Shown: piece by piece, positions 43,792-51,923 of the stretch | Layout: each line of letters begins with the position of its first letter | Position numbering within the stretch: position 1 is the stretch's first letter | Source of the DNA: Modicisalibacter coralii | Lineage (GTDB): Bacteria > Pseudomonadota > Gammaproteobacteria > Pseudomonadales > Halomonadaceae | NCBI RefSeq assembly: GCF_004117855.1 | Contig: NZ_QWBW01000009.1 | Span: 171,534-235,533 of the forward strand | Reading direction: 5' to 3' | Length of the DNA stretch: 64,000 nt | Made by a program: the position numbers and the translations under genes | Notes under the pieces: model-generated | The model's database searches: none | The model's input: the letters and a program-made list of their open reading frames with translations, nothing else | What the model was told of the DNA's origin: nothing

Positions 43792-44985
43792 TCAGCCCTG
43801 GCGCAGCGCGCCGAGCCCGATGGCGGCCAGCAGGCGGCAGCCGACGGGAATGACGTCGTCGTTGAAGTCGAAGCGGGCATTGTGCAGTGGCGGCGTGTCA
43901 TCGCCTTCGGCGGTGCCGAGGAAGAAATAGGCGCCGGGACAGCGCTGCAGCATGAACGAAAAATCCTCGCCGCCCAGGCTCGGCTGGACATCGCGCACCA
44001 GGGCCTGCTCGCCGAGCAGGTTGGCGACGCTCGCCTCGACATGGCGAGTCGCTTCGGCGTCGTTGAGCGTGGCGGGGAAGATGCGCTGGTAGTCCACTGC
44101 GATCTCGCTGCCATGTGCCGCCGCGATACCATCGCAGATCCGGCGCACGGCCTGTTCGATACGGTCCTGGGTGGCAGTGTCGAGGGTACGCACTGTGCCA
44201 CTGAGGCGCACCTCGTCGGGGATGATGGCGAAGCCATCCAGATCGCCGCCCTGCAAGCCACAGAGGCTGAGCGCGGCCGGGGCGAGAGGATCAGCGTCGC
44301 GCGAGACCACGCTGTGCAGGGCCTGAATAAGGGCGCCGGTAGTACGCACCGGGTCGACGGCCAGATGCGGATTGACGCCGCCATGGCCGCCCTTGCCACG
44401 CACGGTGATATCCAGCCGATCGGTGGCGGCCATGATGGCACCACTGCGTACCGCCACACGACCAGACGGCAGGGCTGGCCAGTTGTGCAGGGCGTAGATG
44501 GCATCCATCGGGAAGCGTTCGAACAGACCATCCTCGACCATGGCGCGCCCGCCACCCAGTCCCTCCTCGGCGGGCTGGAAGACCAGATACAGGGTGCCGG
44601 CGAACTCGCGGTGCGCGGCCAGGTAGGTGGCCACGCCGAGCAACATGGTGGTGTGGCCATCATGGCCGCAGGCATGCATCACACCAGGATTCGTCGAGGC
44701 GTGCTGATGCTCGCCGAGCTCCTGGATAGGCAGGGCGTCCATGTCGGCCCGCAAGCCGATGCGACGGCCGTTGTCGGGGAGCAGGCCCGTCACGGTGGCG
44801 ACGATGCCGGTGCCGCCGATGCCGCTCTCGAAAGGGATGTTCAGGCGCGTCAGTTCCGTGGCCACACGCTCGGCGGTGGCATGTTCCTGGAAACCCAGTT
44901 CCGGACGGCGGTGCAAGTCGTGACGCAGCCTGGTAAGCGCCGCATGGTGGTGGTCGAAGAACGTAGGATCGATGAAGTCAGTCAT
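43792..44985 (-). CDS. M20-family amidohydrolase (N-acyl-L-amino acid hydrolase type)
   Basis: The protein has 397 residues if started at ATG 44985 (MTDFIDPTFFDHHHAALTRL); an in-frame ATG at 45021 is possible, and neither has a clear ribosome site. Metal ligands appear in HACGHDGHTTMLLG, AEEGLGGGRAM (Glu pair) and SLGGEDFSFML. The dimerisation domain carries GKGGHGGVNPHLAVDP. This is the hippurate hydrolase/IAA-amino acid hydrolase group, which releases amino acids from N-acyl conjugates. It is co-directional with the SSS/DUF3311 pair and divergent from a LysR gene. Confidence 0.92.
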   Translation of the reverse strand: MTDFIDPTFFDHHHAALTRLRHDLHRRPELGFQEHATAERVATELTRLNIPFESGIGGTGIVATVTGLLPDNGRRIGLRADMDALPIQELGEHQHASTNPGVMHACGHDGHTTMLLGVATYLAAHREFAGTLYLVFQPAEEGLGGGRAMVEDGLFERFPMDAIYALHNWPALPSGRVAVRSGAIMAATDRLDITVRGKGGHGGVNPHLAVDPVRTTGALIQALHSVVSRDADPLAPAALSLCGLQGGDLDGFAIIPDEVRLSGTVRTLDTATQDRIEQAVRRICDGIAAAHGSEIAVDYQRIFPATLNDAEATRHVEASVANLLGEQALVRDVQPSLGGEDFSFMLQRCPGAYFFLGTAEGDDTPPLHNARFDFNDDVIPVGCRLLAAIGLGALRQG

Positions 44986-45045
44986 GGTTGTCGTTTGTAG
45001 TGGATGGATGACTTTGGCCATCGTGGTTGCTCGACTGGCTATAGG

Positions 45046-45058
45046 TAAAATAGTTTTA
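45046..45058. promoter_or_regulatory. AT-rich palindrome in LysR/M20 divergent promoter
   Basis: TAAAA-TAG-TTTTA lies in the 141-base region between the divergent M20 hydrolase and LysR starts, inside a markedly AT-rich patch. It may combine an operator with a -10 element. Confidence 0.35.
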
Positions 45059-45126
45059 TTAGGTGTTTTCCATACTAAAATTGGATGAAAGGTGCGTGAG
45101 CGATCACGTGGTCGCCAAGGGATGCC

Positions 45127-46050
45127 ATGGACTTCAAACAGTTACGTTATTTCGTCACGGTGGTGGAAGAGGGGTCCATATCGGCGGCTGCCAAGAGCAT
45201 TCCCCTGGCACAGCCAGCCCTGTCGCGGCAACTGCAACTACTGGAGGAGAGTGTGGGGGCGCCGTTGCTGATGCGTTCGCGACATGGGGTCCGCCTTACA
45301 GCTGCAGGCGAGGCCTTCCACGATGAGGTGCGGCGGTTGCTGGGCGAGTTCGAGCAGGCCAAACGCAATGCCCGCCGGATCGCGGATGGTCAGCTCGGCC
45401 AGCTACGTCTGGGAGTGACCGTCATGCATCTGTGGGTGCCCCAGATCGTGCGACTACTCAACGACTTCCGTCTGCGCCATCCCGAGGTGACGCTCAGGGT
45501 GATGTCGCTGCTCTCGGCGCCGCAGATCGAGGGCATTCGCGAGCAACGGCTCGATGCCGGGATGCTGTTCTTCCCGCCGGAGGATGACGATGAACTTTGC
45601 AGACACTGTCTCTACGAGGATCGCCTGGTCCTGGTGACCAGCGCCGGATCGTCCCTGGCCGAGAGCCCACCAAGCCGTCTGGCGGACCTCAACGGCGAGG
45701 ACTTCATCTGGTTCGAGCGCAGCGACACGCCCACCTATCACGACAAGCTGATCCATGCCTTCCAGCGGCGTGGTTTCACGCCCCACGTGGTTCAGGAGGG
45801 GACGGACAACGCCACCATGCTGTGTCTGGTGGCGGCCGGCATGGGGTGCACCATCCTGCCGGAGATGACAATGGCCGGGGCGCCGGAGGGCGTGGTCAGT
45901 CATCGCCTGGACGATCTGGATCTGGTCCTGCCGCTGATGCTGGTGTGGCGGCGAGATGCCAGTCTGTCGGCGGTACATCGATTGATCGAGCTGGCCGAGT
46001 CGCGTTCGCTGGCACCGCCGACGAGCGAGGAAGTCTTCCCTTCCCTTTAA
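45127..46050 (+). CDS. LysR-family regulator (CynR/Nac-like)
   Basis: The 307-residue protein begins MDFKQLRYFVTVVEEGSISA, a typical LysR HTH with SIPLAQPALSRQLQLLEES as the recognition region. The effector domain starts around residue 90 (GQLGQLRLGVTVMHLW). It is divergent from the M20/SSS module and is presumably its activator. It ends about 100 bases before the converging MFS gene. Confidence 0.92.
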   Translation: MDFKQLRYFVTVVEEGSISAAAKSIPLAQPALSRQLQLLEESVGAPLLMRSRHGVRLTAAGEAFHDEVRRLLGEFEQAKRNARRIADGQLGQLRLGVTVMHLWVPQIVRLLNDFRLRHPEVTLRVMSLLSAPQIEGIREQRLDAGMLFFPPEDDDELCRHCLYEDRLVLVTSAGSSLAESPPSRLADLNGEDFIWFERSDTPTYHDKLIHAFQRRGFTPHVVQEGTDNATMLCLVAAGMGCTILPEMTMAGAPEGVVSHRLDDLDLVLPLMLVWRRDASLSAVHRLIELAESRSLAPPTSEEVFPSL

Positions 46051-46147
46051 GACGTGAGGCGTCCCGGGATGTCAGCCGAGTGGGGGCATGGGGCGGCAGA
46101 CGCCGATAAAAAGACGCCAGCGATGCCGGCAGGTGACGGCACCAACC

Positions 46148-47446
46148 TTATGAGCGTTCCGTTGGCGTTTCCGCCTCGTCCTCGGCGGGGTCCTCCAGCG
46201 GCTCGCCTTCCTCATTCTGGAGCTGGCTGTCGTAGGCCGCCTGAAGACCGGTTTCCTCCCTGGTCTCCTCCTCGGTTTCCTCATCGTCGCTCTGGGCGAT
46301 GGCGCCCGGATAGAAGGGCGACAGAATGGACACCAGGATGCCCAGCGCGGCGAACATCGCGAAGGCATCGGCATAGCCGAAAGCATTCACCAGCCCGCCG
46401 ACGGCCGGCGAGCCGGAGGCCTGGCCGAGCGATACCGCCATGAAGGGCAGCACGGGCCCCGCCGACAGCCGGCCCGGCAACAAGCGGATGCCGGTCATCA
46501 GATAGAGCCCCGTCAGGCTCATGTAGGCCAGGCCGAAGACCAGCGCGGAAAACGTCGCCAGCAGCGGCTGGCTCGGGCTCGCCGCGAGCAGGGCCAGGCT
46601 TGCGGCCAGCATCATCAGCATCAGCGCCTGGGTGATGGGCGGGTTGTTGCGATCGGCCAGGTCGGCGACCACGGCACCGCCGAGGCCGGCGACGCCCACC
46701 GCCAGCCAGAGCCACCCGGTGGTAGCGGGCGAGAGCTTGCCGAGGTTGACCACCAGATCGGGGGCGAAGATCCAGTAGGCGGAGGACACGAAGCCCATCA
46801 CGTAGGCAAACAGGGTGAGCCGGCACAGACGCGACCAGGGCAGCTCGCGGAGCGGGGCCGGTGGCGCGGCGTTGGCCGGCACGATCCGCGCGACCGAGGG
46901 CAGGATGAACCAGGCGCCGATCACGCCGAGGACGGCCAGCACGGTGAACGACAGATAGGCGATGCGCCAGGCATCGGCCAGGAACAGCACCGTGGGTACG
47001 GCGACGATCACGCCGATACTGGTCCCCGCGTTCATCACCGAACTGACGCGGCCGTGCATCGAGCGCTTCACCAGCGCCTGCATGGCCGCCGTGAGTGCCG
47101 GCATCATCAGGCCGGTGCAGATGCCGCACGCGAACACCCCGGCGCCGAGCTGCCAGGCGTTGGGGGCCTGGCTGATCAGTCCCAGGCCACCGACGCCGAA
47201 GGCGCCGGACAGCACCGCCGCGTAGCGGGCACCCAGATAATCGGTGGCGAGCGGCGCGATCGCCGTGGCGAACAGGAAACTGATCAGCGGCAGCGCGCCG
47301 ATGATGCCGATGACATAGGGCGAAAGATCCAGCGCGGTGCGGATCTGGGGCACAAAAAGGCCGAACGCGAAGCGCGCGAGCCCGTAACTGATGGCGATCA
47401 GTGCGGCGCCGAACAGCGCGAACTGGGTACTCGACAGGGATCTCAT
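46148..47446 (-). CDS. MFS transporter (YbfB-like) with acidic C-terminal tail
   Basis: The 432-residue protein starts at ATG 47446 (MRSLSSTQFALFGAALIAIS), four bases after GGAGG. Twelve hydrophobic segments are present, with SYGLARFAFGLFVPQIRTAL as the YbfB-type first helix. After the last helix there is a 47-residue, strongly acidic, Glu/Asp-rich cytoplasmic tail (from IAQSDDEETEEE), unusual for the family. Substrate unknown. Confidence 0.88.
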   Translation of the reverse strand: MRSLSSTQFALFGAALIAISYGLARFAFGLFVPQIRTALDLSPYVIGIIGALPLISFLFATAIAPLATDYLGARYAAVLSGAFGVGGLGLISQAPNAWQLGAGVFACGICTGLMMPALTAAMQALVKRSMHGRVSSVMNAGTSIGVIVAVPTVLFLADAWRIAYLSFTVLAVLGVIGAWFILPSVARIVPANAAPPAPLRELPWSRLCRLTLFAYVMGFVSSAYWIFAPDLVVNLGKLSPATTGWLWLAVGVAGLGGAVVADLADRNNPPITQALMLMMLAASLALLAASPSQPLLATFSALVFGLAYMSLTGLYLMTGIRLLPGRLSAGPVLPFMAVSLGQASGSPAVGGLVNAFGYADAFAMFAALGILVSILSPFYPGAIAQSDDEETEEETREETGLQAAYDSQLQNEEGEPLEDPAEDEAETPTERS

Positions 47447-47919
47447 GGCGCCTCCATGCGGCAAGAGTCGTGGATGTCGGTCCGTTCCGCGTTCAGGCGG
47501 TTTGCCCGTGGCTGGGCGAAATCCATGTCCGTCGTCATCGCCATGCGGTCCCCGCCTGACAGGAACGAAAGTGTCGACGAAGGCCTGCCGAGCCATCCAG
47601 GGAGCGGGATACCGCGCTACCAGGAACCTGGGCCAAGGCGCCGCACCGCGAGGTGCCGTCGATGTGAGTCCAGGGCGGTTCGTTGGCACACCGTGGACTG
47701 GCTCGAAAAGCCTAGGAGTTCCACCGACCCCCTTCAAGCCGGCTGTCGGTATGCGCACATGGCGCTACGTTTTCGACAGAGATGGCGCCCTTTCATCGTC
47801 CTTGGCCTGGCCCCGCGCGGCCGTGAGTTTCACGCTTTGGCCGGCACGCTGGCTGCTAGGCTGAAGCGAACGCCTACCGCCGGAGGGAAGACACGATGAT
47901 CCAAGATCCGAAGGATGTC
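47447..47919. other. Intergenic region without a recognisable gene
   Basis: No frame in this stretch looks like a conserved protein on either strand. It holds the promoter of the MFS gene and, at its left-hand border with the transposase remnant, one copy of an 11-base direct repeat. A ribosome-site/ATG pair (GGAGGGAAGACACGATG, ATG at 47896) begins a frame that runs straight into the transposase remnant. It may be the start of a disrupted gene. Confidence 0.4.
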
Positions 47920-48955
47920 GAGTCCCGTGTCATTGACTACCCGCTTGGTAAATAACTCAGAACGTTGGGTCTGCCATTCCTTCATCACCTGATGGGTGAT
48001 TGATCCTTGAGGGGTGATTGATGGTGCAGCGCATTCTGCGGGATGTGATGGTTGTACAGACATATATAGCGTTTCAACGTCTGTTCTAGGTTTTCGCCTG
48101 AGCGATAGCGCCGAGTCGCCAGCACGTAGCTGATACGGCCGTTGAAGCGCTCCACCATGCTGTTTGTCTGGGGCCTTACCGGCTTGATCAGACGGTGCTC
48201 GATACCCAAGGCCTGGCACTCCTGATCGAACGGGTGGCGGCCGCTGGGCTTGCGCTCACCCGCCCGCGTGAAACGATCGGTGAACGACTTGCCGCTGTCG
48301 GTCAGTACCTTCTGGACCTTGAAGGGCGCTTTCTCCTCCACCCGCTTCATGAACGCCCGCGCATCCTTCGCGGACTGGCTGCGTCAAACCTCCATAGACC
48401 TAGCGCGTGGCGCGGTCGATGGCGACGTACAGGTAGCGTTTCTGCTTCTCGTCGGGCATCTGGGGCAGGTGCTTGATGTCGATGTGCTCGTAACTCGGCT
48501 CATAGTCCTTGCAAGGCTTGTGCCGAGGCTTTCCCTCATCGCCTGAGTCCCGTCGAGCCAGCTTTACCAGTGTCGCCACCCCGCGCTGCTTGAGCATGCG
48601 GTTTAGACCAGAGCGCGACAAGCGAGGATTGAAGAACTCACGTGCCACTACGAACAGGTCATCCAGGCCGAGACGCAGAAAGTCGCGCGCCGCGATCAGC
48701 ACCTCCTCCTGATCAGGCGTGGCCAGCAGATTGTGACGTGTATGCGATCGATCATGGACATCATCACGATACCGTCAGCGCCGGATAGTCGCGACGGCGA
48801 CTCCGTACTGGCGAGCCAGCTCGCTATCGGTGATGCTGGTGGACGCTACCTGGATCTCGGCATGGGTCTTCGGGGCCATCGTGGCCTGCTTATGCAGCTT
48901 GATGTCCATGAACCTGCTCCCTGATGAATTGCTGAATAAGCTCCCTGGCTGCTAG
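47849..48955. repeat. 11-bp direct repeats flanking the transposase remnant
   Basis: CTGGCTGCTAG occurs at 47849-47859 and again at 48945-48955, in direct orientation, bracketing the IS481-type pseudogene. This could be the target-site duplication of the original insertion. No matching terminal inverted repeats are visible just inside, so the reading is tentative. Confidence 0.4.
47920..48909 (-). pseudogene. IS481-family transposase, degraded
   Basis: Read from ATG 48909 (MDIKLHKQATMAPKTHAEIQ), the transposase passes through an HTH (SELARQYGVAVATIRR) and meets a TGA where Trp is expected. It continues through HTRHNLLATPDQEEVLIAAR and an rve core (YLYVAIDRATR), then hits TAG, again in place of Trp. 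A frameshift precedes AKDARAFMKRVE. The catalytic-core end (IKPVRPQTNSMVERFNGRIS) is intact, but a near-duplicated stretch of about 17-18 bases around 48000-48020 shifts the frame before QVMKEWQTQRSELFTKRV. At least two nonsense changes and two frameshifts make it inactive. Confidence 0.88.
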
Positions 48956-49014
48956 CAAAGGATAACTTTTACAGACGATCTGATCATCCGGGGCCCCACA
49001 ATTACAGGGTGTCA

Positions 49015-49046
49015 ATGAAAAACCGCACCATCCATGATGGCGCGGT
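49015..49046 (-). terminator. Terminator of the nine-gene island operon
   Basis: Stem ACCGCACCA (49022-49030) / TGGCGCGGT (49038-49046), with one mismatch and a 7-base loop. On the minus strand it is followed by TTTTT (A-run at 49017-49021). It lies about 15 bases past the last gene of the operon. Confidence 0.8.
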
Positions 49047-49061
49047 GTAATCAAAATTTAT

Positions 49062-49874
49062 CTAGTCAAAAAGCTTTCCATACCCTTCAATACGTACCTT
49101 AGCGTCAATTGACCGCAAGGCATCCCAGAGAATGACCTGGTTACCGGTGATCATGGAAACCCCCAAGGTGTCTTCCACGGCATCGATGATGCCCACCGAG
49201 CGTTGCCCGTTACCGCCAATGAAAACGGTGTCCGCCTCTGACTCGGCCACGATCTTGGCAATCCAGTCATATAGGCTCTCTGGCGTGATGTATTTCTGAC
49301 CACTTGGTAGGCCGCACGGGGCGTGGTGAACCACGCGGAACCCTGCCGCTTCAAAGTATCGTGCTCCCAGTTCATCCAGCTCTGCGTCGAACCACGGTGG
49401 GTTGACGATTGCCAGCCGCTTGGCGTCCAGCTTGGCCAGCGCACGCTCCGTGCTCAGACACGTAGAGACGAGCGGTAAATCTCTGGCCCGGGGGCGCAGG
49501 CGCTCTATCAGAGCTCGCTCGCCATCAGGGCCGTGCTTGTACGCCGAGCTGGTAAAGGCCAGACCGACCGCATCCAGCGGCGACGCGGCTAAGCTTTCAA
49601 CGGCCTCATCGACATAGGGCGGCTGGGCAAAGGAAGCCACTGGATCATGAGGGATTTTTTCATCCATCTCGCCGCCGGCGCGCATGGCAGAGAAATACAG
49701 GCGACTGCCGTGGATAGTGATGTCATCGGTGGCCATCGCTTGAAGCTCAGCTTCCGGACCGACGTCCGCATGCGGGACGACGGTGCCAATGCGGATCGTC
49801 CTGTTCCAGCCATCCGGACGAAATAGGGCGGTTGCGTTCGCTTTGGCCTGGGCCGGGTTTAGAGGGGCATTCAC
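49062..49874 (-). CDS. Asp/Glu racemase/maleate isomerase superfamily protein, non-canonical active site
   Basis: The 270-residue protein starts at GTG 49874, six bases after AAGGAG and overlapping the deaminase stop (GTGA). The fold signatures RIGTVVPHADVGPEAEL, GLAFTSSAYKHG, LAIVNPPWFDAELDELG and VFIGGNGQRSVGIIDAVE place it with maleate isomerase, arylmalonate decarboxylase and hydantoin racemase. The two catalytic Cys positions read Thr-Ser-Ser and Gly-Gly-Asn-Gly, so neither usual cysteine is present. It is the last gene of the island operon. It may act without cysteines or serve a different reaction. Confidence 0.8.
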   Translation of the reverse strand: MNAPLNPAQAKANATALFRPDGWNRTIRIGTVVPHADVGPEAELQAMATDDITIHGSRLYFSAMRAGGEMDEKIPHDPVASFAQPPYVDEAVESLAASPLDAVGLAFTSSAYKHGPDGERALIERLRPRARDLPLVSTCLSTERALAKLDAKRLAIVNPPWFDAELDELGARYFEAAGFRVVHHAPCGLPSGQKYITPESLYDWIAKIVAESEADTVFIGGNGQRSVGIIDAVEDTLGVSMITGNQVILWDALRSIDAKVRIEGYGKLFD

Positions 49875-50353
49875 AGAAAGCTCCTTTTTCGTTTCCAAAG
49901 ATTGAACGGCTCAAGAGCCTGAGTTGTGGCGTGCTTATAGACAGCCATGGGCCAGCGATCCGGAAAGTTAGCCAGCACCTGATACGTGCCGCGGTAATCG
50001 AAACCGGCCTCGGCGGCACTATCCCGGTCGACGGCGTAGACCACCTCGTCGATTCCAGAGAACAGTGCATTGAGGTAGCACATGGCGCAGGGTTCGCCTG
50101 ACGCGATTAACGTCGCCCCGCGTAAGTTTGGGGAGCCCACGTTTCGGCAGGCATCACGAATGGCCTCTACCTCTGCGTGGGCGGTAGGGTCATGTTGCTC
50201 GAGAACACGGTTGACTCCGCGTCCCAGCACTTTACCCTTGGCGTCGACCACATAGGCTGTGAACGGGATGCCGCCGCCACGGACATGCTCCATGGAATAC
50301 GCTACTACATCTTCCATGAGGCGAATGATGTGGCCCGGGGGGGGAGTCGACAT
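49871..50353 (-). CDS. Cytidine/guanine deaminase-fold nucleobase deaminase
   Basis: The 160-residue protein has the zinc-site HAE (TAHAEVEAIRDAC) and PCxxC (GEPCAMCYLNALFSG) motifs. N-terminal and C-terminal regions (the latter including EPFNLWKRKRSF) are typical of guanine deaminase-like/CMP-dCMP-type enzymes. It would hydrolyse an exocyclic amino or imino group on a heterocycle or a related product intermediate. ATG 50353 follows GGAGA. It lies inside the biosynthetic operon, so it may act on the pathway product rather than on a nucleobase. Confidence 0.88.
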   Translation of the reverse strand: MSTPPPGHIIRLMEDVVAYSMEHVRGGGIPFTAYVVDAKGKVLGRGVNRVLEQHDPTAHAEVEAIRDACRNVGSPNLRGATLIASGEPCAMCYLNALFSGIDEVVYAVDRDSAAEAGFDYRGTYQVLANFPDRWPMAVYKHATTQALEPFNLWKRKRSFL

Positions 50354-50435
50354 GGGTATCTCCAGTGATGAGATATTCTGAGCGAAAGGGCAAGCGAGAA
50401 ATAAGCCAGCCCCTTCGCTAAAAGGCCATTGATCT

Positions 50436-50828
50436 TCAGGAAGCTACTAACCCTGACTCCTCCGGCTGTAACTTCTCGCTGCTGGCGAGTTTCAGCCAGA
50501 TAACCCCGGCGATGATCACAGCCAGCCAGATGGTTTGGGTTAGCGTCAGGGATTGATCGAGCAGAAAGCTGCCGAAGACGGCCGAGCCCACTGCGCCGAT
50601 TCCCGCCCATACGGCGTAGCCAATGCCGACGTCGATCGTTTTCAGGGCCACGCTTAAGGCATACAGGGTGAGGAGGAAGAACACGATCGCGGAAATCGAC
50701 CAGCTCAGCACGGTAAAGGCTTGGCTCCCCGCGACACTGAGGGCATAGACAATTTCGAAAGCGCCAGCGAGAAGCAGCATGACCCAGGCGCGACCGGTAC
50801 TGGTTTGGTTGCTAGCAGTGTTGGACAT
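50436..50828 (-). CDS. SMR-family transporter subunit A
   Basis: The 130-residue protein has four transmembrane helices, with the essential membrane Glu in LLAGAFEIVYALSVAGSQAF and the GYAVWAGIGAVGSAV motif near the Gdx/SugE type. An N-terminal extension of about 14 residues is unusual. ATG 50828 follows AAGGAA. It is paired with a second SMR gene upstream on the same strand, implying a heterodimeric pump of the EbrAB/YkkCD type. Confidence 0.9.
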   Translation of the reverse strand: MSNTASNQTSTGRAWVMLLLAGAFEIVYALSVAGSQAFTVLSWSISAIVFFLLTLYALSVALKTIDVGIGYAVWAGIGAVGSAVFGSFLLDQSLTLTQTIWLAVIIAGVIWLKLASSEKLQPEESGLVAS

Positions 50829-50897
50829 GACATTTTCCTTCGATAGTCTGTTAAGCAGTAAATATCGTAATTACGGTAATATTCCTTGCGCTTGGCC

Positions 50898-51221
50898 TCA
50901 GGCCGCCCCACTGAGCCGAAGCCCGATGACACCGCCTATCACCATGGCAATGCCGGAAAGCTTTCTCAGGTTGAGACGCTCCTGGAAGAACACGGCCCCA
51001 AGGACGACAATTCCGACGCCAGCCACCGAGGTCCAGATGGCATAGCCAACGCCGACATCGAATTCGAGCAGAGCAAGGCTGAGGAAGAAGGTGGCAATGG
51101 CGCCACTGACGAGGGTGGCGATCGTCCACCACAGACGAGAGAAGCCCTGTGCGTTGCCGGCCGAAAAGGCCACAGAAATTTCAAACAGCACAGCGATGCC
51201 AAGGTAAATCCAGCTGATCAT
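50898..51221 (-). CDS. SMR-family transporter subunit B
   Basis: The 107-residue protein has four helices: MISWIYLGIAVLFEISVAFS (Glu14), GFSRLWWTIATLVSGAIATF, GVGYAIWTSVAGVGIVVLGA and LSGIAMVIGGVIGLRLSG. It is nearer EmrE length than subunit A. The lysine found after the first helix in many SMR proteins is absent in both subunits. Its placement in the operon suggests export of the pathway product or of a toxic intermediate. Confidence 0.9.
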   Translation of the reverse strand: MISWIYLGIAVLFEISVAFSAGNAQGFSRLWWTIATLVSGAIATFFLSLALLEFDVGVGYAIWTSVAGVGIVVLGAVFFQERLNLRKLSGIAMVIGGVIGLRLSGAA

Positions 51222-51257
51222 GATTAATGCTCCTGCAATGTATTGAGTGGCGTGGGG

Positions 51258-51887
51258 CTAGCGTGGGTTACCTGCCACTTCCGTGGCAGGGGTGGGAGAG
51301 GTGATCCGGTCGACAGCCCGGCGCAGTTCACCCGGCGTGGGAACACCGCGGAAGATCTGCTCGCCGATCACTATAGTGGGGACAGAGGTGATCGCCATGT
51401 CCTCACGTGCGTGCCGAAGGGCTTCTTGATGCTGCTCACGATAAGTACCGTCAGCCAGCGCCTGAAGAACGGCCCCACGCTCAAGACCTACTTCAGCGCC
51501 CAGATCAGCCAGGACTTCTGCGTGGCCGATATCCTTTTCTTCCTGGAAGAAGGCTTGCAGGGCACGCATCGAGAAGGCGTGTCCAAGCCCTTGCTCATCA
51601 GCCATGGCGAAGACCTCGAATGCCTTGTCAGTGCGTGGCTGGGGCGACAGCGAGGGCAGCTTGATCGGCACGCCGAGACGCTCGGCCATCGGATATACTG
51701 ATTGCTTCCAGACCTGAGGCAGATAGGGATCCTCGACACGCAGGGTCGGTACCGGCTCTGGCCGCAGTTCGTAGGGCCGCCACTGGATATCGATGTCTTG
51801 CCCCTTGATCACATCTTCGATGACATGCTCTGCCAACAGGCAATATGGGCAGACATAGTCGGTATAGATCGTGATGCTCTGGCTCAT
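51258..51887 (-). CDS. DsbA-family (FrnE/HCCA isomerase-like) thioredoxin-fold protein
   Basis: The 209-residue protein has the active-site CPYC (residues 13-16) at the N-terminus (TIYTDYVCPYCLLAEHVIED) and a C-terminal cis-Pro strand (ITSVPTIVIGEQIFRGVPTP). It lacks a signal peptide and so is cytoplasmic, like FrnE and 2-hydroxychromene-2-carboxylate isomerases. In biosynthetic clusters such proteins isomerise or oxidise intermediates. It lies 36 bases after the ACAD-TGase gene on the same strand. Confidence 0.9.
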   Translation of the reverse strand: MSQSITIYTDYVCPYCLLAEHVIEDVIKGQDIDIQWRPYELRPEPVPTLRVEDPYLPQVWKQSVYPMAERLGVPIKLPSLSPQPRTDKAFEVFAMADEQGLGHAFSMRALQAFFQEEKDIGHAEVLADLGAEVGLERGAVLQALADGTYREQHQEALRHAREDMAITSVPTIVIGEQIFRGVPTPGELRRAVDRITSPTPATEVAGNPR

Positions 51888-51923
51888 AGGTTCACCTATG
51901 GTTGTGCATACATATACCGGGAA

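Noticed and set aside
47447..47919. Frames upstream of the MFS gene containing LFEPVHG, reminiscent of isopropylmalate dehydrogenase
   Set aside because: Only a seven-residue resemblance; the surrounding sequence has none of the other motifs of that family.
50354..51260. Guanidine (ykkC) riboswitch ahead of the paired SMR genes
   Set aside because: The gaps before the SMR genes are only 36-70 bases and show no conserved ykkC-like elements.
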